Source: Mycteria americana
Lineage: Eukaryota > Chordata > Aves > Ciconiiformes > Ciconiidae
Length of the DNA stretch: 64,000 bases
Direction of reading: 5' to 3'
Assembly (NCBI RefSeq): GCF_035582795.1
Contig: NC_134374.1
Coordinates: 26,489,798 to 26,553,797 of the forward strand
Below are positions 37,801 to 49,800 of this stretch, one piece after another. Both the position numbers and the translations under genes were made by a program. The notes under the pieces are model-generated. The model made no database searches, was not told the DNA's origin, and worked only from the letters and a program-made list of their open reading frames with translations. Each line of letters starts with the position of its first letter. Within the stretch, counting starts at the first letter, position 1.

Positions 37801-40800
37801 CTTCTGACCGAGTTACTGGCTTCTTTGTCATCCCCCCCCCCCGCTTCTAAATTGCACTAAAAAAAAGTAAGGAAGAGAAACAAATTCTTGACTTTATTTG
37901 GCTGGAGAACATCCTCGTGAGGGAGGGAAGCTTTAAACGTTTCTCGTGACGGATTGCTATGGAGGGAGCTGGTACAATGCCATCTTTGCTTAGGCCACCA
38001 GAGTATTGGTGAGATTTTTTTGCTATCCTGCTGTTGTGTTTACAAAGCTGTGTAACTCCTCCAGCTTTAGGAAATCCACTGCTGAGCTTGTGTGATGGTG
38101 TGGCTCCCACTGCTCAATTGACGCACGTGGAAGGCTTTAAATACCAAGTTTAAAGGTGATTTAGCTTCTCACTTGCAGAGGCAACAGATGCATAAGCCAA
38201 GAATTCACTTGTTGGTGGCTGTAGAGCGGTGAGGAGGGAAGAGGGAATTTCTGCTTGCAGGAGTGTGGGTGTTCCTGTGGCTGGGGGACGATTTTAAAAA
38301 AGCAGCTAATGGCTAGCTGTAACCTCACTCCCATGAAAGCAAAGGGGCCCAGTTATGAGGCCAGTGGAAACTGAGTTAGACTAACAATGTCAAAAATACC
38401 ACCCTTAAAGCTCATGTGTTTTTTCATTTGTTTGTGTAGAGACTGCCCTCAGACTAGAGTAGTATTGCTGAGGGGTGGAGGGAAGGTAAGTACCTCTTCC
38501 ACATGCGTCCTTGCCTGCAGGCAAGGTACACGGTTTTTTCTATGTGTACAGACAGGAGGATTTCTGTGGTTTTTCTATCTACATAAATCTAAGGCCATGT
38601 CTCAGAGGTTAGCTAATTCGGTCGGGATTGGGCACACAAACACAGTCTCTGAACAAGGCTCAGCAAAGAGCTTTTCTCAGCAAAGAGCGAAGATTGCTTG
38701 TTCGTTCAGCGCAATCCCACCTGCAGAGCAAGGGCAGACCCAGGAAATGACTGTGGGACCTGTTGTACTGCCAGCACTGCTGACGAGAGCCAGGAGCAGC
38801 GCTGAGAAGTTGCTCTGGGAGGGTGCTGAGAGGCAAGTGGGGAGATGAGCACTTGGTGGAGCTCTTCCAGCTGGGGAGAGCGTGGAGAAAGGATCCGGTC
38901 CAATCCCGACGATGGCTTGTTGACGGCAGTCAACACGCAAAAACCATCAGGGTTTTTTGGAAATGGTCAGCACCTGTATCAATCTCAGTAGAAAGAAGAT
39001 GCTGGATTGCAGCCAGGCAAACCAGAATCAGATGGCTGGAATTAGATGAGTACGTGCAGTTCATTTTTTTTTGTGCTGCAGCCCTTGCATTGACAAGCAG
39101 TTCAGTACAGATGGAAAACCTGGGCAGAAACGGCAGTCCCTCCCCATGGCAGGTTGAGCAGTGCCGTGAGCCAGGGACTGCCATGGGGCTTCCGTGTTCT
39201 TTTTGAGTCATAGCTCACACGCACATGCAGGACATAAGCGTTTTACCTGAGTGCGAAATGACTCAAAAATTAATATTTCAGCAGGTTAACCTCCCCAGTT
39301 TTGGTGTAGGCATTTAGGCAGTTTTCCATCTGTCTGAGGCTGGTAAAATTAATTGGGCAGAGGCAGGCAAATGCCGTTCATAATTGAGAGCAATAGGGGC
39401 AGTGCTGGGAGAAGCACGGGGCTATCGAGCTGTTCCAAAAGAGTCACCTAAAGATTCCAATCACAAACCCTTGTGAGGAAAGCTGCTGACAAAGTCATAT
39501 GATTTTTTTTCCTTCTCCAGGGAAACTACCCTTTCCTCTTCCCATTCAGACAATGGGCTGCGAAGTGGGGTGTTCAGCAGCCCAGGCTCCACCTTCGTCC
39601 TGGACGAGAGAGTACAGCTAACCGTGGGCCTGCAGACCCAGGAAAGACATTTGATCTTGTTCAGTGATGTGCTGGTCATCGCCAAGTCCAAGTAAGAGGA
39701 ATTCACACTCACTCCTTCTCCCCAGTATGTGCTATTGAAGCCAGGCTCTGAGCTATTTGTGGAGCAGGCATCAAAACAACTCTTCTTTACAAACGTGGAT
39801 CTAAAATGTGGCATCACCTCACCCTTTCACCTCCAGAAATTCTTGGTATTAATGTTTCACTCCATTTTCCTGAAGGAAAAGGTTGTCTAATTGGTTTTGC
39901 CCTTTCCCTTATGTGGCTTCGTGAAGAAATAGCATGAGGGCAAGAGGCAGTAAGGACAGAAAACTGTCTCCTGGTCTGGCTACTTCTGCCATACATAAAT
40001 TAAGAGCTTACGTGGCTTCAGTTACTAGCATAGACAGTAATTAGCCTAAATTACCATCTACCTGCATGTGGCTCTAGTGAATCACATTGCCCTAAGCCAC
40101 AGCTGTCCCGCTGCAGCCACCAACCCCAAAATCCACTTGCAAAACTTTCTTGCAGTGCCTCCACATGCCCAGACATTTCGTTTTGGGGGGCTTGTTGCTG
40201 TCACTGCATCTGCATGACTGGAAGGTGGCATGACCAGACTCTGGAGGTCTAGATGTTAGGATCTGGCCTAAGAAATCCATAATTTGAATTGCAGATCCTC
40301 CTCCAGCCTCAAGCTGAAAAAGCAGGTGCATCTGAGTGAAGTGTGGACCGGCACCTGTCTCAGCGAAGTGACAGAGAAAAAGATGGGTCCCGAGAATTCA
40401 TTCGTCATCGGCTGGCCTACCACCAACTACGTTGTCACCTTCAGGTATCCCATCAGACACCAGACCTCCCTCTGCAGCCTGGCAGCTGCCCAGGTCTCCC
40501 ATATGTCAAGCGAAACAATGACTGAGGCTATAGGACCCTGAACTCTACTACAACCCTTCTCCTCACTGAGTAGAGGACTTCCACTCACATTAGGCAGTGT
40601 GGTGAAAACTTAGATGTTGGGAGACAGTCATCTTAGAAAGATATCTGCAGGTTGGTCCCTGAGAGCCTTTTAGAGGACCAGCCTGTGCAAGTGTTGTTAT
40701 AGCAAGGGCTAACCCTGCTGCAGAGCATCCTGGAACATCACAACCAAATCTGCCATAGCAAACCAGCTTGTGCCATCATGTAACTTACACGCATGTTGTT

Positions 40801-43800
40801 TCAGCACCTGCCAGCAGCCATTTCTGTAGGAGATTAGCCCTAGTTTGAGAATTTTTCATTATGAAGGACAGGTTAGTTATGTTAATGAAAAATGCCAGAT
40901 GGCCTTGTGCCAGGATTAAATCCTTTATCCACCCCTAGTGTGGCACGGGCAGCTCCTGGGCAAACCTTCCTCCTGCAGTTGTCTGCGAGGTGTCCCAAGC
41001 CTACAGCAACAGCCTATAAAGAGGGAAAGGTTCTTCAAGATGGGTCTGCACAAGCAGCGTGGTCCAGAGCTTGCTTAGCCCTTGCTAACCCCAAAAATAG
41101 AAATGTAGGGGCGCATGGAGCAGGCTAGAGAGTAGCCTATTCATGTCCAAATGCCATCTCAAAGGCTGTCCCAATGTTGTGCTGGAGCCAATAAGGCTCA
41201 GCAAAAAGCAGGTGAGCTTTTTATTACCTGGAGCTCAGTCTAGCCTGGCTAAATTGAATCTAGAGCTGGTATATCCGCAGGGAGCTCAGGTCACTGCTGG
41301 CTCAGGCATCTCTGCTTCACGCTCTCTTTTGCAAAGCAGGGAGGTCAGCAGTCTTCAAGGGTCGCTCTGTCCTCAGGGGCTCTGCTGGCACAGCTAGGAA
41401 GGGCTGATCTAGCCTGATGCTTTTCCTTCTGTGGGGCAGCTGCCTTGGTGGAAAAAGAAATGGGAACCATACCATGGTTTCATACATGCTGTCTCATTGT
41501 TTCCAAGGGTCACGATGGTCTCTCCCGGGTGATGCATTCCTGGCCTTAGGACTCATGCTCTGACATGCAAGCTGCCCTTTGTGTCTTAGTCCAAACTCAA
41601 CAGCAGTTCCATTTCCTTCACGTCACTGAGACCTGGGTAACCTGTGTTGGCAGCAGAAGCTTCTAGGAACAGCAGACACTGGGAAGGAAATAATAGGAGA
41701 AAGAAAATAGCAATTAAAGGTCACTGCAAAAATAATAAGGGCCCACAAGATGAGTTAACTCCAACATCACAGAAAGATATTTGTCCCTTATCTGAACACT
41801 TGCCAGCCTGGGTAGGACATGTAGTCCAGTTTGTTGCTGGGGTTTTTTTGTTATTATTATTTTTGTTATTTGTTAAAATAGGACAGAAGCAGGAAAGGAC
41901 TGTGCTTTTGTTCCAGGGCTTTGCAGGAAGGAACTTTGACTTACAGCTATATATAAATGAAACTGGGTAGAATTTCCAAAGGCTGCTACCCACTCAGCAC
42001 TTGTTTGATGATCTGCCTCCCTTTTTATCTTCAGCTCAGCCGACGTGAAGGAACGATGGCTGTCAGCATTACTGTGGTAAGTGACCCTCCTTTCATCCTC
42101 CTCCTGGGTGGTTCCTCTACAGTCCTCAGAGAAATTTGTCATGCTAGGTGTCAAATTGCCCTCTGATTTTCAGCACGTTAGGTGTCTAGCTACTGTTTGA
42201 AAAATCCACCTTTGAAACCTGAATGTAGAAGCCCCTGGGTGAAAGCAAAATTGGTGTTGACAGTGCAGGAAAGATGAAATCCACTAGAAGATAACATTGT
42301 TGGAGCACCTTTTTTCTTTGGAGCTGGAGGTTGGCTTTGCTAATCACTATGGAAATGTCACAAGTGTTACTGACTCTTCAGATGTTTTTTGATTCAAACT
42401 AAAGTTTGTATTTTGTGGCATCTAGAGGCTACGGTTATTTCTTTTTCATGTTATATTTTTACATGTTGTTTCCACTAACATCCAGGCAGAAGTGTTTGTA
42501 TAGGTACAGAGAGGGGAAGAAGTCTCTTGATTTGTGGAGAGCAGTAATGATCCCAAGGATGCTGGAAGGTGTTATGCTAGACACATCTATCTGCATTAAA
42601 GTACTGCCATGTGGGGTTTTGCTAGTCTGGGGCCTCAAAGAAAGATAAAGAAGCCAGTAGGAGCATGTGACCACACTATGAACATTGCATGTTATTGTTA
42701 CTGTCATAATTAATCTGTATTTATTATAGTGCCAAGGAGCAGGTCCTTTTGATCTCTTGGATCCAAATCTTAGGGTCCTTCTCAAGTTTGGTTGGGAAAT
42801 TATATTCCCTCCCCTTTTCTTTGACTTTTAGGCATATCAATGAGGTAAAACAGAATGAATATCTGAAGAATCTAACCCTTCAGATCTTTGTGCTGGATGC
42901 TGACAACTGTTCTTCTGTAAGTAAAGCTAAGAACCTGCTCATCAGACCAGCACTACATGGAGGTCTATGGGGTAGGGGCGGGAAGGCAGGGCTGTGGTGC
43001 TGCTGCTGCTGCTATCCCTGGTTAAAATTCAAGTCCCACCTGAAAAAGTTTTAGAGGGTGTGCATCTGGGCAGCTGCATCCTTCCCACTGGAAGCTGACT
43101 CAGAGAGTTTTGGTTTGGGAAATCGGGAGGTAGCCAGACCCTTACCAAAGAACAGTTAATTCTTAAGATTATTCTTGGCCTCTGGCTTCTTTCCTCTTTT
43201 CCTTCTGCTTCACTTCATAATTGGTGACGGTTTGTGGTTGAGTGCCCAGTCATTCCTATTTCCAGTGCAGTAAGTTGAGGATATTGATGATGAAAGAGTC
43301 ACTGGTGTGTTCTCCAGAATTAATTTACTGGGATGTGTCCCAGTCTCTTCATATGAATAGCATACATTTCTAGGCTTCGTGCCAAGCTTGGTGGGTCACA
43401 CTGACGTCCGGGGGGCTCCTCCCTCAGAGAGCGACCCCAGACACTTGTGGTTTATTAGCCTTGTGCCGTGTTCACCCTTTGGAGTGACAGTAGCACTACT
43501 ATCAGTCAAATACTGATGTGATCAAATACAGCATCTGGACACCACACAGTTCCTGTGATTTCTACTGGACAAAATCTTTGGATGGTTAATAAACCTGTGA
43601 TAGAAGAAGTAGTGGACAACAGTTTTCACAATGTATAGCCATCACCCTTAACAATGATTCCAGTGTAGTTCAAATCAGTACAACTCTTCTAACCATGAAC
43701 ATTTAATAAAGACAGTCAAGATGAGTGACATTTTCCCCAGATTTTAAAGCTGCAAGCAGCTGCAACCAAACTTCATGCCTTCTTATTAGCTTCCTATATT

Positions 43801-46800
43801 TTCTCTGTTTTCCTTTCTAGACTACGGCAGTCAATGTGTCCAATGTGGAAACTGCAGAGAGTGTGATGAAGAAGACCCTTCTACAGCTTGGACTTCCCGT
43901 AAGTGGCAGTTGCGTAGTCTGTCTGCCAGACCTTAGCTAAGGAAGCTGGCAACATCTGGTTTACAGGACAGTGCAGATGTGGAGAAGTCTAGATTTGCTG
44001 TAGCTAACCAGTAAGGCATTAATACTCTCTGGACTACAAGATGAAGCAATCTATTTGTGTGGGTGCCAAGTATTAGAAACACAGACATGCTTAAATGCCT
44101 GCATTAAATTAAAACCTTGTATGATAAAGTCCTTTGGATTTCAGAGGACTTCAATGCTTGCAATCCAGCATTAGGATTGAGCCAAGCTTGTCAAAGGATT
44201 ATTAATAATAGCCATGAAATACTGAACAAATCAGTGATGTTATCAGATGAGCCTTGCCCATTGCCGTGGTCCAGCCTTTCCCATTACAGTGTTTAACAGG
44301 TAGCTTTGACGGTGTTCCAGTAGTTTAATTAATACCAAGGAAGGCTGTGGAACATATTGCTAAAATAGTCTGGGAAACCATCATGTGGGTTTACATCCTG
44401 CTGGCTCTCCATCTTTTCTTCTGCACCTTTCCCCTTCCACTCTGTATCAGACAGACTGATCCAGAGGGCCGTCCCTCCCAGCCGTGCGGCTGTCCTGGAG
44501 ATAGCCGTGCACATCTGGCTCCTTGGCTTGTTCAGCCGTTATCTCTGTCTGTTGCTTTCTGAGTGGAGTGCAGCATCGTGGACCCTCATCCTGGCCCGCT
44601 TCACCTCATATTTTTCTCTTTTCTGTTCCTCATCCGCCAGGACAGGACAAGTGAACACCACCTCTGGGTGATCTCAGGAAAAGATGACCCTGCTTACCCT
44701 CTCATTGGTAAGAGCTCTCCCGTTTTCCCTCAATTCTAGCACCACAAGAACAAGTGATAAATGATACTGGTGTGTGTGGCAGAGAAACATCTGAAACACT
44801 GCACTCATCACTTAAAAAAGCAATTGTAGGGGGACTGTTGCCAATGTGAGATGTGACATCAAGCTGATGTGGGATGTCACTTGGCTTTTATGGTCTCAGG
44901 ATCCACATTTAATCAACACATGGTGACATCTTTGAAGATCTTCATACTTACCTCCCTTTTCCAAGCAAATCTCTGCATTTGTGGATGGGAGCCCATGACA
45001 CTTTTCAGCAGATGCTCCAAATAAACAAGAGATTTTTAGGCTGGCCTAAGAAGTTCTTTCTATCTGTGATGCAAGGGTAGGACATGCCTCAAAGCCCAGT
45101 CCCATCCCCGTGGCTGCTGGTATGAGCTTGCACGGCTACATGCTTGGAGGCTGGTCATCCTCTCCCGCTCAGCTTTGCAGGCTTCCCCTCCTCACAGGCA
45201 GCGCCTGTGGTCTGGGGCAGACTCAGCCCTCGTGGCCTTACTGCTAGGTGGGAGTGAGGTAGCGCTGACAGTCCTGACAGACAGCGTGTACTTGCGCTAA
45301 GGAGCCCACCACTTAGATCTAGCCAGAGAGGAAGCAAGGAAATACGCCGATTTACCCAGCATCTAAACCAGAGCTGTTAGATGCATTTAAACTGCTGCTT
45401 GCTTCTCTGACAGAGGTATCAATGGTGCGGCCATTGCTCAGACTGTGTTGCCCTATAGCATACTGCTTAGTTATGCCGAACAAGTAATCTCTGCCTTAAC
45501 TCTGTATTGTGTTTTCAGTGATAACCCAATAAATATATCCCCAGGCTCTCCAAGGAAGTTTATGCATGTTGGTTTATTAAAGAGATCTTGCTCCAAAGAC
45601 CATGTTGTTGTAGTGAGACCACTATTCTGGGGCTCATTAGACTGCACATGTTTATTTGGGGGTGTTTCTTGGTGCTTTCCAAGTCATCATGGCATGGATA
45701 CATGTTTGTATCCGTCCAATACTTACTAGACTGTCATAGTAAGCTAACTCCTGCACAGAGCAATGCTTACAGTATTTTGTTAGTGCAGTGGGGCCCATAA
45801 GCCTATTAATAAGGGCTTAAACCCAGTTAATAGTGCTTTGTTGCATGTTGTTCTGGAGAGCTGCTAAGGAAGAGTGGCTGGCTAGGTTTAACTGGACGAA
45901 CTTATTTGTAAAGCGATGATCATACATGCATAGATGTGCCCCGGCCTCTTTAGTCCACAGGTGGAGGTTTTGCGCAACATTGCTTAGAGGCCCAGCTGCA
46001 GTGGGAGCCATTAGATGTGGGTGCTTCCTCCTGCCCAGATTTGGAGCTGTTTTCCCATAGCTCTGCATCTTTGCTTGCTCTTTACACGCCTCTTTGCTCA
46101 ACAGGGCACGAGCATCCTTTCAGCATCGCATTGAACTGTCTCCGGGACTCTGCTGACCAGCAACAAGGAACCAGCAATAACACCCTCCTGGCTGATGGGA
46201 CAGAGACTTCCTTCCTTGATCAGCTCCCAAAGGAAAAACAGTGTCGGTTTGTCCTGAAACCCAGGCTCCAAGGTCCAGTGCAGCTGAGGAGAGGTAGGGG
46301 CTGCAGGGGTGCAGGCAGGCAGAGACTTCGCTGCTTCCTTGGCAGTGCCAAACTCTTCCTAGCATCATACACGTATTCCAGAGTCGCTCTCATACCTGAG
46401 TGTATGCAAAGAGGAAGAGATTGCAGAGGGGCTGAATTTGTCTGTGCAAATGTTCAGAATTAGCTTTCGGTCCTTGATTAGCTTTCAGTTGCAAGCCATT
46501 CTTACATTGCACAGACAGCAAGGTTCCCTGAAGAACAGTGATTGAATAAAAGTTTTGCTGATGGTTGAGAGATGAACAAGTGGTTTCCCTGCTGTATATT
46601 ATCTGACCATCCCCATTAAGAGTGTAGTTATTAAACACACAATGGTAGAAAGTCCTTGCTATGCTGGGAACTCTGCCTCCGCTGTAGATCACTCACTGGC
46701 CAGTAGGAAGGACAGACAGGTGTGTAACGAAGGTCTGCGTTTTCTTTCAGAGTCACTGCAGAAACACACCAAGAGGAAGAAGTCCTTGATTGACTGGGCC

Positions 46801-49800
46801 CTGCGCCGCAGCACCAGCACCCCCACAGGCAGCCCTCCTTCGCAGTCTCCTACCACCCCACGGAAGCTCTTCGGCCTGTCTCTGTCCTCTGTCTGTCCTG
46901 ACGGGATCCTTCCTAAGCCAATCATGGTAAGGAGCAGCCTGGGCTGTTTGTCCTGACATAAACTTGACGTGTTTAGCCCAGAATTTAAAGTCACTTGTGG
47001 TATTTATGAGGATTGGATGGGGAAGACCAGCATTTGCCTGTGATTCAGATCTAGCCCAGTAACAAGGGTGAAAGCATCCCTCTCCTGTGTAATCCATATC
47101 ACTTTGTGCGCAGATGTCCATCCTGTTTCAATGGGCGTCTCCAACCGGGTCATCACAAGCTGACAAGGGGCAATGTCGGTGGACTATGCCATGCTACATA
47201 GCCTAGACCTCATTCACTACAAGAGTCCTCTGGGCTCACACTTGCCACCGGATGAGTGTACCCACGTGAACTGTACCTGCAACTTAGCTGACAGGCTCTT
47301 GTCCCCGGTTAAATCATGATAAATCTCTTGTATGTCTGTCCTCTTCCCAGTACTGACTAGGTCTTACAGTAATTATGTTATAATATGTGAGGTATAATAT
47401 ACACAAACAACAGGGTAAAGTGTTAGGCTCTTAAGTACAACTGGGCTTTCTCTTAGGATATGCTGCTCCTGCTGTACCATGAAGGTCCCTCTACTAGGGG
47501 CATTTTCAGACGTTCTGCCAATGCCAAGACTTGCAAGGAGCTGAAAGAGAAGCTGAACTCTGGAGATGATGTCCAGGTGGACGGAGAGTCAGTCTTTGTG
47601 GCTGCAGCTGTCATCACGGTATGTTTGGCCAAGTAACTCAGCTGTCTGAGCTAATCATACCTTCCTTCTTTAAGGAAGCAACATGAGTCTTTATGGGTAG
47701 GGAACACAAAGCATTTTCCAGCAAGGCACATTCTCACCTGATGGCTTGGCCCATCTACGTGCACAAAGGTATCTGCCTGCCCCAGCGGTGCCTTTTTCTC
47801 ATGCAGATATGTGCAGTGGCCCTCAGGCCAGTGTTTCATTTTGCACCTCCCTGTACAAAACAGCCTCCAGCAGGCAATATAGTAATGTCTACCTCTAAGA
47901 TAGCCGAGGTATCTATACATTGCCAAATAACATGCCAGAGTCTCGACTCAGCAATTCAGATGCTGCACTAACATAGGCATGAAGCCTTTTGGTGACAGCA
48001 GCACAGATGCTCTTAGTCCTTTCTGGACACACAGAAGAGACTGCAGGGAGACATGGGAGGACTCTGCCATTTAAGTGCAACTGCTCTGCATCCCCCCCCA
48101 GACAGAGAGGCCATGCTCAGAGGAGCTGGCCTGTACTATCTAGACCCTAAGCCCTCACCAGCCAGCAAGCAAGAGGGAAAACAGCTGCCAAACGCAAGCA
48201 GAGGGGTCGCGGTGGGTGAGGGATGAAGCTTGCGATAAGACCCAAGTTTTAGTAAGAAAAAGCCTATCTTTTGCACTGGCAATTAAATCTGGTCAGAACA
48301 ATTCAGGCACCTAAAGTACCAAAAACCATCCCTGTCTCTTGCTTTTGCTGGCCTAATACAAGAAGCTGTTGACTGGGAGGATATTCAGGCACTTTCCAAT
48401 GCAAGACATGTAAGTTGTTAAATAGTCCCCTGAGAATAAAACAGCAATCCTCATAGCTGAGAAATGTTTCAAACAGAATTATGCACAGCCTTAGCTATGA
48501 GTCCTTTGCCTGCTGCAATAGAGATCAGTCCTGTTCTGGAGAAGGGGCAGGGCACGAGGGCTGGCCGTGCACCCTGCCGCCAGCAGCTGCAACCCAGTTC
48601 TGCAGTGCTGCAGTGGAAGAGCCCTGAGGAGGACAGCTTGGTGGAAGCGGGGAGGGGAGGAGAAATGTATTTGTGTCGTGTCTTGTTTTATCTTGTGCTT
48701 AATATGAATAAACAATGACTATATGCATCGTGAAACCAAAACAAGGAATTCAAAACTGACCAGACTGCTCTGCATATATATATTTAATTCAGGATTTTCT
48801 CCGAAATATACCTGACAGTGTTCTATCCTCAGACATGCACGGACTGTGGATGGAAGCTGTGGACACGGAAAATCGGGCACATAAGATTGAAGCTATCAAA
48901 AGGTTTGTAAAAGCCTTTGTAAAAGCTTCTTTTGGTGGGAGAAGGGGAAGCATATTGCCCTAAGCATAGACTTCATCTTCTGGGAGAGTCCTGGCGCTGC
49001 TCCAGGCCACAGCAGAGCTATTGCTGATTGCCAGTGTCACTGGTCAGAACGTTTTCCTTTCAATGGTCTTTTATGAACATTGTTAACATTTCTGACCCAA
49101 AAAAATGTCATTAGAAAATTCTTTTCTGATGACCAGTTCAAGTTACCAGAACCAGCAAACTGAAAAAGCACGATAATTCAGCCACCAGGAGTACATCAAA
49201 TGTTAGTGGAATTAGATCCTTAACAATGGTAACTTTTTTCTTATGTGCACAAAATAAAGCTGATCATCATATTGGCCGTTAGAAGAAATAGTCCTGCCAA
49301 GATGGTGATTGGGACCTTGAAAACGGCTTTACTGCCTTGAAACTGCTGCCCTGAGCAAGAATCGTCCATCAGCATTGTGTGGGATATGCAGTATATCAAA
49401 CCTCTTCTTGTCAGTGGCTCAGCTCAGTTTTTGAACCTTACTATTTGGCCTGAGCCTCCTTCCTGCATTGTCGCTACAGCATGGGACACAGGCAATGGCA
49501 TTGTCTCATGTGCTGCTGGCCTGGAGCTGTATGCATCTCCTGTGGGCTATGATTATTGTGTTAAGGCATTATGGACTTCTACCCATGTGTTCTGGACGTA
49601 AGTCCCTTGGTCCCTCAGGCTCTGTGACCAGAGTGGGTAGGCAATGTGGATGTAAAGTTGTGGCTCTCACATAAGGTGGTAGAGGGGAGCGACACGGTCT
49701 TACTTTATCATCAAATGTGAATGTCTCAAACTGGTTGCAAAAGGGCAGAAGGGAGCAAAAGCTTTGGGAAGCAACTTCCGATATTTGAAGAGCGATTTTT

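Larger units (their letters stand above)
34890..39520 (+). other. Intron 2 (4.6 kb)
   Basis: Contains an AT/TG-rich microsatellite (36.10-36.18 kb), a GC-rich segment at about 36.4-37.1 kb with an 18-bp tandem duplication, a C-run near 37.83 kb and one exon-like 46-bp segment at 38,440-38,485. Open frames in the GC-rich part (36,330-37,272, both strands) show no recognisable domain. No other gene seen. Confidence 0.6.

Noticed and set aside
48700-48716. AATAAA at about 48,709 as a poly(A) site
   Set aside because: It lies inside intron 11 of an otherwise intact gene; premature polyadenylation there cannot be excluded but nothing else supports it.
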